This document shows positions 46,977-59,000 of a DNA stretch of 64,000 nucleotides, piece by piece. A program made the position numbers and the translations under genes. The notes beneath the pieces are model-generated. The model saw only the letters and a list, made by a program, of their open reading frames with translations. It had not been told where the DNA came from and searched no databases. The DNA is taken from assembly GCF_003002875.1 (NCBI RefSeq), contig NZ_PVTH01000001.1, forward strand, positions 1-64,000, given 5' to 3'. Position 1 is the first letter of the stretch; the number at the start of each line of letters is the position of its first letter. The DNA is from Arcticibacter pallidicorallinus. Its GTDB lineage: Bacteria > Bacteroidota > Bacteroidia > Sphingobacteriales > Sphingobacteriaceae.

Positions 46977-47007
46977 TTTTGACGGATGTGTATTTTATGT
47001 AGATTTG
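46977..47007 (+). promoter_or_regulatory. Promoter P1 of the tRNA-tuf operon
   Basis: TTTTG at 46977-46981, an 18-nt spacer and TAGATTTG at 47000-47007 form a near-perfect promoter. It lies about 155 nt before the first tRNA, upstream of a second promoter. Confidence 0.65.
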
Positions 47008-47080
47008 CAAACCCTTTCAAAGAGGCTCTAAACGTAGAGAATCACACAGAAAAGGTAGTTCTTTAAAAGTTGAAATTTTA

Positions 47081-47111
47081 TTTTTGAATTTAAAAAGTAT
47101 TCATATCTTTG
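47081..47111 (+). promoter_or_regulatory. Promoter P2 of the tRNA-tuf operon
   Basis: TTTTTG at 47081-47086 and TATCTTTG at 47104-47111 are separated by 17 nt. Tandem promoters suit the high demand for tRNAs and elongation factor Tu. A TTCTTTAAAAGTTGAAA stretch between P1 and P2 resembles rRNA leader sequences of the phylum. Confidence 0.75.
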
Positions 47112-47161
47112 CAGCCCATTAACGATTAAGTTAATGCTTGTGAAGAACGAGAATAAAATAA

Positions 47162-47237
<76 letters not shown>

Positions 47238-47269
47238 GGTTGGAGATTATAATGATCGACAATCAGGCT

Positions 47270-47350
47270 GGGGGGATACCAGAGCGGTCAAATGGGACGG
47301 ACTGTAAATCCGTTGCTTCGGCTACGAAGGTTCGAATCCTTCTCCCCCCA
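47270..47350 (+). tRNA. tRNA-Tyr (anticodon GTA)
   Basis: Acceptor stem GGGGGGA / TCCCCCC, anticodon stem ACGGA / TCCGT with loop CTGTAAA and anticodon GTA. It has a long variable arm, as in class II tRNAs. The CCA is not encoded (the sequence continues CCG), so the CCA-adding enzyme is needed. Confidence 0.96.
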
Positions 47351-47438
47351 CCGAAATCTTAGATTTTGAAGTTTGCGTTTCTCCAGGGAATCGGAACTTT
47401 AAAATCCGGGAGGGAAAATTTGGAAAGAATTAAAATAA

Positions 47439-47514
47439 GCGGAAGTAGCTCAGTTGGTAGAGCGATAGCCTTCCAAGCTATAGGTCGCGAGTTCGAACCT
47501 CGTCTTCCGCTCCA
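47439..47514 (+). tRNA. tRNA-Gly (anticodon TCC)
   Basis: Acceptor stem GCGGAAG / CTTCCGC, anticodon stem ATAGC / GCTAT with loop CTTCCAA and anticodon TCC. The 3' CCA is encoded. Confidence 0.97.
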
Positions 47515-47527
47515 TTTTAACAATAAG

Positions 47528-47590
47528 CAGTCGGCAGTATGCCGTTTGCAGTTTTGTGTTTCAGGGTTATGGGAAACGAACTGCGGACTG
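47528..47590. repeat. Imperfect inverted repeat between tRNA-Gly and tRNA-Thr
   Basis: CAGTCGGCAGT at 47528-47538 and ACTGCGGACTG at 47580-47590 are inverted copies with one mismatch. The interval between them is rich in GTTTGCAGTTTTG-type sequence. It looks like a small intergenic repeat element inserted between the tRNA genes; copies elsewhere cannot be checked here. Confidence 0.45.
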
Positions 47591-47598
47591 ACTGATAA

Positions 47599-47670
<72 letters not shown>

Positions 47671-47732
47671 CGGTTAAGGTATATAATCAAATACAATAAA
47701 AATAAAATTAACCTACTAATTAGTATAAAAAA

Positions 47733-48920
47733 ATGGCAAAAGAAAAATTTGACCGCAGCAAGCCGCACTTAAATATCGGTACAATCGGTCACGTTGACCA
47801 CGGTAAAACTACTCTTACTGCAGCTATCACTAAAGTATTAGCTGATGCTGGTTTGTCTGAGGTCCGTTCATTTGATTCAATTGACTCTGCTCCTGAAGAG
47901 AAAGAGAGAGGTATCACTATCAATACATCACACGTTGAGTATTCAACAGCAAACCGTCACTACGCACACGTTGACTGTCCAGGTCACGCGGATTACGTAA
48001 AGAACATGGTTACTGGTGCTGCTCAGATGGACGGTGCAATCCTTGTGGTTGCTTCTACTGATGGTCCTATGCCACAAACTCGTGAGCACATCCTGTTGGC
48101 TCGCCAGGTAGGTGTACCAGCTCTTGTTGTTTTCATGAACAAGGTTGACATGGTAGATGATCCTGAGTTGTTAGAATTAGTTGAAATGGAAATCCGTGAA
48201 CTATTATCTTTCTACGATTTCCCTGGTGATGATATTCCAGTTATCCAAGGATCTGCTTTAGGTGGATTGAACGGAGATGACAAATGGGTTGGTAAGATCA
48301 TGGAGTTAATGGACGCTGTAGATAACTACATCCCAATTCCTCCACGTTTGACAGAACTTCCTTTCCTTATGCCTGTTGAGGACGTATTCTCGATCACTGG
48401 TCGTGGTACTGTTGCAACTGGTCGTATCGAGAGAGGTGTAATCAACTCCGGTGAGCCTGTTGAAATCTTAGGTATGGGTGCAGAAAATCTTAAATCAACT
48501 GTAACAGGTGTTGAGATGTTCCGTAAGATCCTTGACAGAGGTGAAGCTGGTGACAACGTAGGTTTATTGCTACGTGGTATTGAGAAAACTGATATCCGTC
48601 GTGGTATGGTTATCTGTAAGCCAGGTTCAGTAACTCCTCACACAGATTTCAAAGCTGAGGTTTACGTATTATCAAAGGCTGAAGGTGGACGTCACACTCC
48701 TTTCTTCAACAAATACCGTCCTCAGTTCTACTTCCGTACAACAGACGTAACTGGTGAGATTTCACTAGGAGAAGGTGTTGAAATGGTTATGCCTGGTGAT
48801 AACGTTACAATCACTGTACAGTTAATCAACGCTATCGCAATGGAAAAAGGACTTCGTTTCGCTATCCGTGAAGGTGGTAGAACAGTAGGTGCTGGTCAGG
48901 TAACTGAAATCTTAAAATAA
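47733..48920 (+). CDS. tuf: Elongation factor Tu
   Basis: This GTPase delivers aminoacyl-tRNA to the ribosome. G1 is GHVDHGKT, G3 is DCPGHADYV and G4 is NKVD. Domains 2 and 3 are complete, ending VTEILK. The length of 395 residues is normal. Its codon use is visibly biased, as expected for a highly expressed gene. It lies after four tRNA genes and before a terminator and tRNA-Trp. Confidence 0.98.
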   Translation: MAKEKFDRSKPHLNIGTIGHVDHGKTTLTAAITKVLADAGLSEVRSFDSIDSAPEEKERGITINTSHVEYSTANRHYAHVDCPGHADYVKNMVTGAAQMDGAILVVASTDGPMPQTREHILLARQVGVPALVVFMNKVDMVDDPELLELVEMEIRELLSFYDFPGDDIPVIQGSALGGLNGDDKWVGKIMELMDAVDNYIPIPPRLTELPFLMPVEDVFSITGRGTVATGRIERGVINSGEPVEILGMGAENLKSTVTGVEMFRKILDRGEAGDNVGLLLRGIEKTDIRRGMVICKPGSVTPHTDFKAEVYVLSKAEGGRHTPFFNKYRPQFYFRTTDVTGEISLGEGVEMVMPGDNVTITVQLINAIAMEKGLRFAIREGGRTVGAGQVTEILK

Positions 48921-48959
48921 TCAGAACAGGCTTTAGGGCTTATTCAGAGAAATAAAAAG

Positions 48960-48992
48960 CAAAATACTCAGGTTCTCCTGAGTATTTTGTTC
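48960..48992 (+). terminator. Terminator after tuf
   Basis: A 13-bp inverted repeat (CAAAATACTCAGG / CCTGAGTATTTTG) with a 4-nt TTCT loop is followed by TTCT. The weak T run suggests partial termination that lowers tRNA-Trp to rpoC relative to tuf. Confidence 0.75.
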
Positions 48993-49022
48993 TAAAAAGT
49001 CAACTGCTTAATCAGTTGTTAT

Positions 49023-49093
49023 ACGGGCATAGTTCAATGGTAGAATAGAGGTCTCCAAAACCTTTGATCAGGGTTCGAATCCTTGTGCCCGTG
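49023..49093 (+). tRNA. tRNA-Trp (anticodon CCA)
   Basis: Acceptor stem ACGGGCA / TGCCCGT, anticodon stem GAGGT / ACCTT with loop CTCCAAA and anticodon CCA. The 3' CCA is not encoded. It lies directly before secE, the usual position. Confidence 0.96.
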
Positions 49094-49108
49094 CTAAAGT
49101 TTGCAAAT

Positions 49109-49306
49109 ATGGCTAACGTAGTTGAGTTTCTTAAAGATTCATATGAGGAAATGACCCAAAGGGTGTCATGGCCGACATGGGCTGAGCTGCAGAATTCTGC
49201 AGTGATCGTCCTGGTTGCCTCAGTTATTATCGCTCTTTTAGTTTTGGCGATGGATGAATCGGTAGGTAACTTATTGAAGTTATTTTATAGATCAGTTGCT
49301 AACTAA
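49109..49306 (+). CDS. secE: Preprotein translocase subunit SecE
   Basis: This 65-residue protein is the small essential SecYEG subunit, with one membrane segment (VIVLVASVIIALLVLAM). The conserved cytoplasmic motif RVSWPTWAEL precedes it. The ATG at 49109 is used because an upstream TTG start would overlap the tRNA-Trp gene. nusG follows directly. Confidence 0.93.
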   Translation: MANVVEFLKDSYEEMTQRVSWPTWAELQNSAVIVLVASVIIALLVLAMDESVGNLLKLFYRSVAN

Positions 49307-49861
49307 ATGAGTGCTATTATGAGTGATCAGCTGAAGTGGTATGTTGTACGTGCAGTTAGTGGCAAAGAAAAAAAGGTAAAGCAGTATCTTGAAGCCGAGA
49401 TTAACCGTCTTGGTATTTCTCATTTATTACCTCAGGTGTTGATCCCTATGGAGAAATACTATCAGATGAGGGATGGAAAAAAAATAGCTAAAGAACGTAA
49501 TTATTACCCAGGATATGTTTTGATTGAAGCCGTGTTGGACGGTGAATTGGAACATATTATTAAAAATATAAACAGTGTTATCGGTTTCCTTGGAGACAAG
49601 GGTGGTAATGCTGTTCCAATGCGCCCTGCAGAGGTGAACCGGATACTTGGTAAGGTAGACGAGATGACTCAGCAGAGTGAAACAATGAATGTTCCTTATT
49701 ACGTTGGTGAAAACGTCAAGGTAATGGATGGTCCATTCAATGGGTTTACAGGTGTTATTGAAGAAGTTAATGAAGAGAAGAAGAAGCTTAAGGTCATGGT
49801 TAAGATCTTTGGTCGCCGTACTCCTCTCGAACTTAACTACATGCAGGTAGAGAAAGAATAA
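49307..49861 (+). CDS. nusG: Transcription termination/antitermination factor NusG
   Basis: The NGN domain ([16 protein letters not shown] near the N-terminus) binds RNA polymerase. The C-terminal KOW domain contains [18 protein letters not shown]. The length of 184 residues from ATG 49307 touches the secE stop codon. ATG 49319, four codons later, gives the more usual MSDQLKWYV beginning and is the better biological start. Confidence 0.95.
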   Translation: MSAIMSDQLKWYVVRAVSGKEKKVKQYLEAEINRLGISHLLPQVLIPMEKYYQMRDGKKIAKERNYYPGYVLIEAVLDGELEHIIKNINSVIGFLGDKGGNAVPMRPAEVNRILGKVDEMTQQSETMNVPYYVGENVKVMDGPFNGFTGVIEEVNEEKKKLKVMVKIFGRRTPLELNYMQVEKE

Positions 49862-49931
49862 TTATTCTATAAGAACTTAAATGTTACAGCTTCCAACTTA
49901 CTAACATTGAGTAATAAATAAATAAACAAAA

Positions 49932-50375
49932 ATGGCAAAAGAGGTCAGTGCGTTAGTAAAATTACAGATCAAAGGTGGCGCCGCAAATCCATCACCTCCA
50001 GTAGGACCTGCATTGGGTGCTAAGGGTGTGAATATCATGGAGTTTTGCAAGCAATTCAATGCTCGTACCCAAGATAAGCCAGGTAAAGTATTACCGGTTG
50101 TAATTACAGTCTATGCTGATAAGTCATTTGATTTTATCATTAAAACTCCTCCGGTAGCAATCCAGTTGATGGAAGCTACAGGTTTAAAGAGTGGTTCGGC
50201 AGAATCAAACCGTAAAAAGGTTGCTTCTGTAACCTGGGAACAGGTAGCGACTATTGCTAATGATAAAATGCCTGACTTAAACGCCTTCACTGTAGAGTCT
50301 GCTATGAGAATGGTGGCCGGTACAGCACGTAGTATGGGAATTACCGTTTCTGGTAATGCACCCTGGAACAGTTAA
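49932..50375 (+). CDS. rplK: 50S ribosomal protein uL11
   Basis: This 147-residue protein matches uL11: [21 protein letters not shown] near the start and the GTARSMGI segment near the end. It forms the GTPase-associated centre base and is needed for RelA activation. It lies 70 nt after nusG and 20 nt before rplA. Confidence 0.97.
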   Translation: MAKEVSALVKLQIKGGAANPSPPVGPALGAKGVNIMEFCKQFNARTQDKPGKVLPVVITVYADKSFDFIIKTPPVAIQLMEATGLKSGSAESNRKKVASVTWEQVATIANDKMPDLNAFTVESAMRMVAGTARSMGITVSGNAPWNS

Positions 50376-50395
50376 TTAATTAAATCAGTTAAGAA

Positions 50396-51094
50396 GTGGC
50401 TAGATTATCAAAAAATCAAAAGAAGGCACTCTCCAAAATTGAGGTTGGAAAGGCGTATTCTTTACAAGATGCTTCGGCACTTGTTAAGGAAATCACGACG
50501 ACCAAATTTGATGCTTCAGTAGATATCGACGTTCGTTTAGGCGTAGATCCTCGTAAAGCAAATCAGATGGTTCGTGGTATCGCGACCCTTCCTCATGGTA
50601 CAGGTAAGACTGTTCGTGTTTTGGCTTTAGTAACTCCTGATAAGGAAGAAGAAGCTAAGGCAGCCGGAGCAGACTTTGTGGGTCTGGACGAGTATATTTC
50701 TAAAATAGAGGGTGGATGGACCGACGTGGATATCATCATCACCATGCCTAGTGTTATGGCAAAAGTAGGTAGACTTGGACGTATTTTAGGTCCGCGTAAC
50801 CTGATGCCGAACCCTAAGTCTGGAACTGTAACTACCGAAGTTGGTAAAGCAGTAACAGATGTAAAGGCTGGTAAGATCGATTTCAAAGTTGACAAAACCG
50901 GTATCATCCATACGTCAATAGGAAAGGCATCTTTCAGTGCTGATAAGATCTACGATAATGCTTTAGAAGTAATTCAGACATTGTCAAGATTAAAACCGTC
51001 AGCAGCTAAAGGAACATATTTCAAGAGTATTCATATCTCTTCAACTATGTCTCCTGGAATCCAGGTTGAAACTAAATCAGTAGGGGGAATCTAA
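50396..51094 (+). CDS. rplA: 50S ribosomal protein uL1
   Basis: This 232-residue protein matches uL1 ([16 protein letters not shown]-type block near 41-55 and [15 protein letters not shown] near 131-145). It forms the L1 stalk and often represses the L11-L1 operon. The start codon is GTG. rplJ follows after 2 nt. Confidence 0.97.
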   Translation: MARLSKNQKKALSKIEVGKAYSLQDASALVKEITTTKFDASVDIDVRLGVDPRKANQMVRGIATLPHGTGKTVRVLALVTPDKEEEAKAAGADFVGLDEYISKIEGGWTDVDIIITMPSVMAKVGRLGRILGPRNLMPNPKSGTVTTEVGKAVTDVKAGKIDFKVDKTGIIHTSIGKASFSADKIYDNALEVIQTLSRLKPSAAKGTYFKSIHISSTMSPGIQVETKSVGGI

Positions 51095-51096
51095 TC

Positions 51097-51615
51097 ATGA
51101 GAAAAGAAGAGAAACAAGAAATTGTTCAGTCCCTTACCGAACAGATTAAAGAATACGGTAATTTCTACATCACCGATACTTCAAATCTTTCAGTAGCTAA
51201 AGTAAATGCGATTCGTCGTAAGTTTTTTGATAGCGGAATTTCGATTCAGGTTGCAAAGAACACGCTGATCCGTAAAGCGATGGAAGGTGCAGGAGTAGAT
51301 GCTGCTGAATTTGTCGATGTGTTAAAAGGTTCTTCTACCATCATCTTCACAAGCGTAGCAAATGCGCCTGCGAAATTGATCAAGGAATTAAGAAGAACTG
51401 GTGATAAGCCGCTTATTAAGGGTGCTTACATAGACAGTGCCGTATTTGTCGGTGACAATCAGTTAGACGCACTTGCAACGCTTAAATCGAAAGAAGAGCT
51501 TGTTGGTGAGATTATCGGATTACTGCAGTCTCCTGCGAAGAATGTTATCTCCGGACTTAAGTCTGGTGGTGCTACGATCGCCGGATTAGTTAAAACATTA
51601 CAAGAAAGAGGTTAA
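51097..51615 (+). CDS. rplJ: 50S ribosomal protein uL10
   Basis: This 172-residue protein anchors bL12 dimers to the ribosome stalk. The N-terminal rRNA-binding domain contains KNTLIRKAM, and the C-terminal helix binds bL12. It is 57 nt before rplL. Confidence 0.97.
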   Translation: MRKEEKQEIVQSLTEQIKEYGNFYITDTSNLSVAKVNAIRRKFFDSGISIQVAKNTLIRKAMEGAGVDAAEFVDVLKGSSTIIFTSVANAPAKLIKELRRTGDKPLIKGAYIDSAVFVGDNQLDALATLKSKEELVGEIIGLLQSPAKNVISGLKSGGATIAGLVKTLQERG

Positions 51616-51672
51616 GTAGGACACCTGTAAGTTCTTACACATAAAAAAGTATTATATTAAAATTTAAATACA

Positions 51673-52050
51673 ATGGCAGATTTAAAAGCGTTTGCTGAAC
51701 AATTAGTAAACTTAACTGTAAAAGAAGTTAACGAATTAGCTCAGATCCTAAAAGATGAATATGGTATAGAGCCTGCTGCTGCTGCAGTAGCAGTTGCTGC
51801 TCCTGCTGCTGGTGATGGACCTGCTGCTGCTGAAGAAAAAACAGCGTTCGACGTGATCCTTAAAGAAGCTGGTGGTCAGAAATTAGCTGTTGTTAAATTG
51901 GTAAAAGACCTTACTGGTCTTGGTCTGAAAGAAGCTAAAGACTTAGTTGACGGTGCACCAAAAGAATTGAAAACTGGTGTTACTAAAGACGAAGCTGAAG
52001 CTCTTAAGAAACAATTAGAAGAAGCAGGAGCTGTAGTTGAGGTTAAATAA
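51673..52050 (+). CDS. rplL: 50S ribosomal protein bL12
   Basis: This 125-residue acidic stalk protein has an N-terminal dimerization domain, an Ala-rich hinge (about 38-55) and a C-terminal factor-binding domain with [12 protein letters not shown] hairpin lies between it and rpoB. Confidence 0.97.
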   Translation: MADLKAFAEQLVNLTVKEVNELAQILKDEYGIEPAAAAVAVAAPAAGDGPAAAEEKTAFDVILKEAGGQKLAVVKLVKDLTGLGLKEAKDLVDGAPKELKTGVTKDEAEALKKQLEEAGAVVEVK

Positions 52051-52078
52051 TTTCTCAACTCAATAATTTTATACTTTA

Positions 52079-52110
52079 GACTCCGGTTTTCGCCGGGGTC
52101 TATTGTTGTT
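52079..52110 (+). terminator. Attenuator-like hairpin between rplL and rpoB
   Basis: The stem GACTCCGG / CCGGGGTC (one G-T pair) with a 6-nt loop is followed by TATTGTTGTTTGT. A partial terminator at this junction is common in bacteria and reduces rpoBC relative to ribosomal protein genes. Confidence 0.7.
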
Positions 52111-52196
52111 TGTATTATACCCAAGTTGTCCGACTTGCAACAAGGGCATAGATGCCTAAAGAAGTCACAGTTTTGATAAACTAAAATCGTAATCCA

Positions 52197-55100
52197 TTGG
52201 CAACCAAAAATCAAAGCGAAAGAATAAACTTTGCAACCAGCAGACACGTAATCGATTATCCCGATTTCCTGGATGTTCAACTGCAATCTTTCAGGGAGTT
52301 TTTTCAGCTCGAAACTACTTCTGACAACCGTCACCAGGAAGGATTGTTTAAGGTTTTTGCTGAGAACTTTCCGATCTCTGACTCAAGAAACATCTTCGTT
52401 TTGGAGTTTCTTGATTATTTCATAGATCCGCCCCGTTATGACATACAGGAATGTATTGAGCGTGGTTTAACTTATAGCGTTCCTTTAAAAGCCAAATTGC
52501 GCTTATCATGTAACGATGAAGAGCATGAGGATTTTGAAACAATAGTACAGGATGTTTATTTGGGTACCATCCCATATATGACACCTAAAGGTACTTTTGT
52601 TATCAATGGTGCAGAGCGTGTAATTGTATCTCAGCTGCACAGATCCCCGGGTGTGTTCTTCGGCCAGAGCCGTCACACGAACGGAAGTAAGTTATACTCC
52701 GCCCGTGTAATACCTTTTAAAGGTTCCTGGATCGAGTTTGCGACTGACGTAAACAACGTCATGTATGCTTACATCGACCGTAAGAAAAAGTTCCCTGTAA
52801 CTACATTGCTTCGTGCAATTGGTTATGATTCGGATAAAGATATTCTTGAGTTATTTGAGCTTGCTGATGAGGTTAAGGTTAGTAAATCAGGCTTAAAGAA
52901 ATTTATTGGCCGCAGACTTGCTGCAAGGGTTCTTAAGAAGTGGGTAGAAGACTTTGTGGATGAGGATACTGGTGAGGTTGTTTCTATCGACCGAAATGAG
53001 ATCATCCTTGAGCGCGAGACTGTTCTCGATGAAAACCACATCGATATGATCATTGATGCGGGTGTTAAGAGTGTAATCCTGACGAAGGAAGATGCTTCTA
53101 ATAACGCGGATTATTCGATTATCTACAATACTCTGCAGAAAGATACTTCCAATTCGGAAAAAGAAGCGGTAGAGCATATCTATCGTCAGCTTCGTAATGC
53201 AGAACCACCTGATGAAGAAACAGCGCGTGGTATTATTGACCGCCTTTTCTTCTCAGATAAGAGATATGATCTGGGTGATGTTGGTCGTTACCGCATCAAC
53301 CGTAAGCTTAAACTTAGTACATCGGAAGAAACTAAGGTGCTTACAAAGGATGATATCATTGCTATCGTTAAATACCTGATCAAACTGATCAACTCTAAAG
53401 CTGAGGTGGATGATATTGACCACTTATCAAACCGTCGCGTACGTACGGTAGGTGAGCAGTTATATGCCCAGTTTGGTGTTGGTTTGGCGCGTATGGCGAG
53501 AACAATCCGTGAGCGTATGAACATTCGTGATAACGAAGTATTCACGCCTACTGATCTGATCAACGCGCGTACGTTGTCATCGGTAATCAACTCTTTCTTT
53601 GGTACCAACCAGTTGTCTCAGTTTATGGATCAAACCAATCCACTTGCTGAGATCACCCATAAGCGCCGTTTGTCGGCCTTAGGTCCCGGTGGTCTTTCCA
53701 GAGAGCGTGCTGGTTTCGAGGTTCGTGACGTTCACTATACTCACTATGGTCGTCTTTGTACTATTGAAACTCCGGAAGGTCCGAATATCGGTCTGATTTC
53801 GTCTCTTTGTGTACATGCGAAGATCAACAATTTAGGATTCATTGAAACTCCTTACCGTAAGGTTGACAATGGCCGGGTTGTAGTGGAAGAACCTGTTATC
53901 TATTTGTCGGCTGAAGATGAGGATGGTAAAACCATCGCTCAGGCTAATGCTCACTATAATGGAGAGGGTATCTTCGAAACTCCAAAAGTTAAGGCTCGTT
54001 TTGAAGGTGACTTCCCGGTAATTGAGCCGGAAAGACTTGATCTGATCGACGTTGCTCCTAACCAGATCACGTCTATCGCGGCTTCATTGATTCCGTTCCT
54101 TGAGCATGATGATGCTAACCGTGCCCTGATGGGTTCGAACATGCAGCGTCAGGCAGTACCGTTACTTCGTCCGGAAGCTCCTGTAGTAGGTACAGGTCTT
54201 GAAGGAAGGGTTGCGCGTGACTCCCGTACGCTTATCAACGCTGAAGGTCCCGGTGTGGTTGAGTACGTAGACGCAAATGAGATCCGTATTATCTATGATC
54301 GTAATGATGACGATAGATTGGTTTCATTTGACGGAGAATCTAAATCATACAGCTTAATTAAATTTAAGAAAACCAACCAGAGCACTTGTATCAACCTGAA
54401 GCCTATCGTAAAGAAAGGTCAGCGTGTTGATAAAGGCCAGGTACTTTGTGAGGGATATGCAACTCAGGATGGAGAATTAGCATTGGGTAGAAACTTGAAA
54501 GTGGCTTTCATGCCTTGGCAGGGTTTCAACTTTGAGGATGCGATTGTTATCTCTGAGCGTGTTGTTTCTCAGGATATATTCACTTCACTTCACATTGAAG
54601 AGTTCGAGCTTGAGGTTCGTGACACGAAGCGTGGAGAGGAAGAACTGACTCCGGATATTCCTAACGTTTCGGAAGAAGCAACTAAGGACCTTGACGAGAA
54701 TGGTATCATTCGCGTAGGTGCTGAGGTTAAGGAAGGTGATATCCTGATCGGTAAGATTACACCTAAGGGTGAGTCTGATCCTTCACCGGAAGAAAAACTT
54801 CTTCGTGCAATCTTTGGTGACAAGGCAGGTGATGTAAAAGATGCTTCATTGAAAACTCCTCCTTCTATTAAGGGTGTTGTTATCGATACCAAGCTTTTCT
54901 CACGTGCTAAGAAAACATCGAAAGCAGAAGAGAAGGCTCAACTTGAGAAATTAGATAATTCTCATAACAGGGCTGTTAAAAGTCTGAAGGAAAGCCTTAT
55001 CGACAAGTTGTTTACTATTGTGAATGGCAAGACTTCTCAGGGAGTGTTCAATGTTTACAAAGAGCTTCTTGTACCTAAGGGCGCGAAGTTTACTCAGAAG

Positions 55101-56003
55101 ATGCTGACAGAGCTTGAGTTTGCGAACATCAATCCTACGAAATGGACGACTGATGAGGACAAAAACGAACTGATTAAAGCATTACTGCACAACTACAATA
55201 TCAAACTTAACGAAGAGCTTGGTGCTTACAAGAGAGATAAGTTTGCGATTAGTGTAGGGGATGAGCTTCCTTCGGGAATCGTTCAGATGGCTAAAGTTTA
55301 TATCGCCAAAAAGCGTAAGCTTAAAGTTGGAGATAAAATGGCGGGTCGTCACGGAAACAAGGGTATTGTTGCGAGAATTGTTCGTGACGAAGACATGCCG
55401 TTCCTGGAAGACGGAACGCCGGTTGACATCGTTCTTAACCCATTAGGGGTACCTTCACGTATGAACCTTGGACAGATTTACGAGACTGTTCTTGGATGGG
55501 CAGGTAAGGAACTGGGACTTAAGTTTGCGACTCCAATCTTTGATGGTGCGAGCCATCACGAGGTTGAGGAGTGGATCTCTAAGGCTAAACTTCCGCCTTC
55601 TGGTCGTACATACTTATACAACGGATTAACAGGTGATCGTTTCGATCAGCCAACGACAGTAGGTATTATCTACATGCTGAAACTTGGACACATGGTTGAT
55701 GACAAGATGCACGCACGTTCAATTGGACCATACTCATTAATTACGCAACAGCCTTTGGGTGGTAAAGCTCAGTTCGGTGGTCAGCGTTTCGGTGAGATGG
55801 AGGTTTGGGCACTTGAGGCATTTGGTGCAGCGAACATTCTGCAAGAGATACTAACCGTTAAGTCGGATGATGTGGTAGGCCGTGCGAAAACTTATGAAGC
55901 GATTGTTAAGGGCGAAACCCTTCCAACTCCTTCAGTTCCTGAATCATTCAACGTATTGGTTCATGAGTTAAGAGGTTTAGGTTTAGATATCACGTTAGAT
56001 TAG
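52197..56003 (+). CDS. rpoB: RNA polymerase beta subunit
   Basis: This 1268-residue subunit contains the rifampicin region ([20 protein letters not shown] followed by [13 protein letters not shown]), which has no obvious resistance change. The C-terminal part has [10 protein letters not shown] and [20 protein letters not shown]. The start is TTG, giving the usual [12 protein letters not shown] beginning; no nearby ATG suits. rpoC follows 75 nt later across a long hairpin. Confidence 0.98.
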   Translation: MATKNQSERINFATSRHVIDYPDFLDVQLQSFREFFQLETTSDNRHQEGLFKVFAENFPISDSRNIFVLEFLDYFIDPPRYDIQECIERGLTYSVPLKAKLRLSCNDEEHEDFETIVQDVYLGTIPYMTPKGTFVINGAERVIVSQLHRSPGVFFGQSRHTNGSKLYSARVIPFKGSWIEFATDVNNVMYAYIDRKKKFPVTTLLRAIGYDSDKDILELFELADEVKVSKSGLKKFIGRRLAARVLKKWVEDFVDEDTGEVVSIDRNEIILERETVLDENHIDMIIDAGVKSVILTKEDASNNADYSIIYNTLQKDTSNSEKEAVEHIYRQLRNAEPPDEETARGIIDRLFFSDKRYDLGDVGRYRINRKLKLSTSEETKVLTKDDIIAIVKYLIKLINSKAEVDDIDHLSNRRVRTVGEQLYAQFGVGLARMARTIRERMNIRDNEVFTPTDLINARTLSSVINSFFGTNQLSQFMDQTNPLAEITHKRRLSALGPGGLSRERAGFEVRDVHYTHYGRLCTIETPEGPNIGLISSLCVHAKINNLGFIETPYRKVDNGRVVVEEPVIYLSAEDEDGKTIAQANAHYNGEGIFETPKVKARFEGDFPVIEPERLDLIDVAPNQITSIAASLIPFLEHDDANRALMGSNMQRQAVPLLRPEAPVVGTGLEGRVARDSRTLINAEGPGVVEYVDANEIRIIYDRNDDDRLVSFDGESKSYSLIKFKKTNQSTCINLKPIVKKGQRVDKGQVLCEGYATQDGELALGRNLKVAFMPWQGFNFEDAIVISERVVSQDIFTSLHIEEFELEVRDTKRGEEELTPDIPNVSEEATKDLDENGIIRVGAEVKEGDILIGKITPKGESDPSPEEKLLRAIFGDKAGDVKDASLKTPPSIKGVVIDTKLFSRAKKTSKAEEKAQLEKLDNSHNRAVKSLKESLIDKLFTIVNGKTSQGVFNVYKELLVPKGAKFTQKMLTELEFANINPTKWTTDEDKNELIKALLHNYNIKLNEELGAYKRDKFAISVGDELPSGIVQMAKVYIAKKRKLKVGDKMAGRHGNKGIVARIVRDEDMPFLEDGTPVDIVLNPLGVPSRMNLGQIYETVLGWAGKELGLKFATPIFDGASHHEVEEWISKAKLPPSGRTYLYNGLTGDRFDQPTTVGIIYMLKLGHMVDDKMHARSIGPYSLITQQPLGGKAQFGGQRFGEMEVWALEAFGAANILQEILTVKSDDVVGRAKTYEAIVKGETLPTPSVPESFNVLVHELRGLGLDITLD

Positions 56004-56065
56004 TTAAAAGTTTAAAGCTGGAAGCGGACTGATCTGCTTCCGGCCTTATACTTTACACTTTTAAC
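56003..56065 (+). promoter_or_regulatory. Nested hairpin in the rpoB-rpoC spacer
   Basis: Three stacked inverted repeats fold into one stem: GTTAAAAGT / ACTTTTAAC outside, TAAAG / CTTTA next and GGAAGC / GCTTCC inside. It starts at the rpoB stop codon and ends 13 nt before the rpoC start. No T run follows, so an RNA-processing site is more likely than a terminator. Confidence 0.6.
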
Positions 56066-56078
56066 TTTAATAAAAGCT

Positions 56079-59000
56079 ATGTCTTATAAAAAGGATAATA
56101 AAATAAAAAGCAATTTCACCTCGATTACGATTAGCCTGGCTTCTCCGGAATCTATCCTGGAGCGTTCAAGCGGTGAAGTTTTAAAGCCTGAGACGATTAA
56201 CTATCGTACCTACAAACCGGAGCGTGACGGTTTATTTTGTGAGCGTATATTCGGTCCGGTAAAGGATTACGAATGTCATTGCGGTAAATACAAGCGTATT
56301 CGTTATAAAGGTATTGTTTGCGACCGTTGCGGTGTTGAAGTAACTGAGAAGAAAGTACGTCGTGAGCGTATGGGCCACATCAACCTTGTTGTGCCTGTTG
56401 CGCATATCTGGTACTTCCGTTCTTTGCCTAATAAAATCGGTTACCTGTTAGGTCTTCCTACCAAGAAACTAGATTTAATCATTTATTACGAGCGTTATGT
56501 TGTTATTCAGCCAGGTGTTAAAGAGGCTGATGGCATCAACAAAATGGATTTCCTGACTGAAGAGGAATACTTGGATATCCTGGATACCCTTCCTAAGGAA
56601 AACCAGTACCTGGATGATAAGGATCCGCAGAAATTCGTTGCTAAGATGGGAGCTGAAGCTCTTGAGGAACTTCTTAAGCGTCTGGATCTTGATCAGCAGT
56701 CATACGACCTGCGTCACCAGGCTGCAAACGAAACCTCTCAGCAACGTAAAAATGAGGCGTTAAAGCGTCTTCATGTTGTGGAGTCTTTCCGTGGTGCACG
56801 TAAAAATATTGAAAACCGTCCTGAGTGGATGATCGTAAAGATCGTTCCTGTTATACCTCCTGAGCTGCGCCCGTTGGTACCTCTTGAAGGTGGACGTTTC
56901 GCGACATCAGATTTGAATGATCTTTACCGTCGTGTAATCATCCGTAATAACCGTCTGAAAAGACTTATCGAGATTAAAGCTCCTGAAGTAATCTTACGTA
57001 ATGAGAAGCGTATGTTACAGGAAGCTGTTGACTCTTTGTTTGACAATTCACGTAAGGTTAACGCGGTTAAAACGGAAGGTAACCGTGCTTTGAAATCTCT
57101 TTCGGATATTCTGAAAGGTAAACAAGGTCGTTTCCGTCAAAACTTATTAGGTAAACGTGTGGATTACTCTGCCCGTTCTGTAATTGTTGTAGGCCCTAGC
57201 CTGAAATTACATGAGTGTGGTTTACCAAAAGATATGGCTGCTGAGCTTTTCAAACCATTCATCATCCGCAAGATGATCGAAAGAGGTGTTGTTAAGACAG
57301 TAAAGTCTGCCAAGAAGATCGTAGATCGCAAGGATCCTATTGTTTGGGATATCCTGGAGAATGTGTTAAAGGGACACCCTGTGTTGCTTAACCGTGCTCC
57401 TACGCTACACAGATTGGGTATCCAGTCCTTCCAGCCTAAGCTGATTGAAGGAAAGGCTATTCAGCTTCACCCTCTTGTATGTACAGCATTCAACGCGGAT
57501 TTTGACGGTGACCAGATGGCTGTTCACTTACCGCTTGGCCACGCTGCAATTCTTGAGGCGCAGATCTTGATGCTTGCTTCTCATAACATTTTGAACCCTG
57601 CGAACGGTACTCCTATTACAGTTCCTTCTCAGGATATGGTTTTGGGTCTTTATTATATTACTAAAGGCCGTAAAACTGATGAGGGAAGAGTTGTTAAGGG
57701 ACAGGGACAAACTTTCTACTCGGCTGAAGAGGTTATCATCGCTTACAATGAGCGTAAAATAGATCTTCACGCATTTATCAAGATAAAAGCGAAGACGAAA
57801 GAGAAAGATGGCACTATCGTTAGCAAAATCATTGATACTACTGTAGGACGTGTTCTGTTTAATCAGATGGTTCCGGAAGAAGTAGGATTCATCAATCAGC
57901 TTTTAACCAAGAAATCACTTCGTGACATTATTGGAGAAGTTGTGAAAGTAACAGGTATGGCGCGTGCTGCCCAGTTCCTTGATGACATTAAGGAGCTAGG
58001 ATTCCAGATGGCATTCCACGGTGGACTATCTTTCAACCTTTTGGATATCAATATTCCTGATTCTAAGGTGACGTTGATTGAGCAGGCAACCAAGGAAGTT
58101 GATGAAGTAATGAATAACTACAACATGGGTTTCATTACCAACAACGAGCGTTATAATCAGATTATCGATATCTGGACCCGTATCAACAATCGATTAACCT
58201 CGAATGTAATGGATATTCTATCCAACGATAATCAAGGTTTCAATTCGGTATACATGATGCTTGATTCAGGAGCACGTGGTTCGAAGGAGCAGATTCGTCA
58301 GCTTGCCGGAATGCGTGGTCTGATGGCCAAGCCTCAGAAGTCTGGCTCAGGTGGTGAGATTATCGAAAACCCGATTCTTTCCAACTTTAAAGAAGGTCTT
58401 TCGGTTCTCGAGTACTTTATCTCTACTCACGGTGCGCGTAAAGGTCTTGCAGATACGGCACTTAAGACAGCGGATGCTGGTTACCTGACTCGTCGTTTAC
58501 ATGACGTTGCACAGGATATGATCGTTGGGGAAACGGACTGCGGTACTTTAAGAGGTATTTATACAACTGCTCTGAAAGATAACGAGGATGTAGTTGAGCC
58601 GTTATACGACAGAATACTTGGTAGAACATCATTACATGATGTTTACGATCCGATCAGCGGTGAACTTCTTGTTTCTGCGAATCAGGATATTACTGAGGAG
58701 GTTGCAGAAACGATTGAATCTTCTCCACTTGAAGGTATCGAGATCCGTTCTGTACTTACTTGCGAAAGCAAGAGAGGGGTTTGTGGACTTTGTTACGGCC
58801 GTAACCTTGCATCAGGTAAGCGTGTGCAGGCTGGTGAAGCTGTCGGTGTAATCGCTGCACAGTCTATCGGTGAGCCGGGAACGCAGTTAACACTTCGTAC
58901 ATTCCACGTTGGGGGTACTGCATCGAACATCGCTGCTGAATCTCAGATTGTGGCTAAGTTTGAAGGTGTGATTGAATTTGAGAACATCAGAACTGTACCT

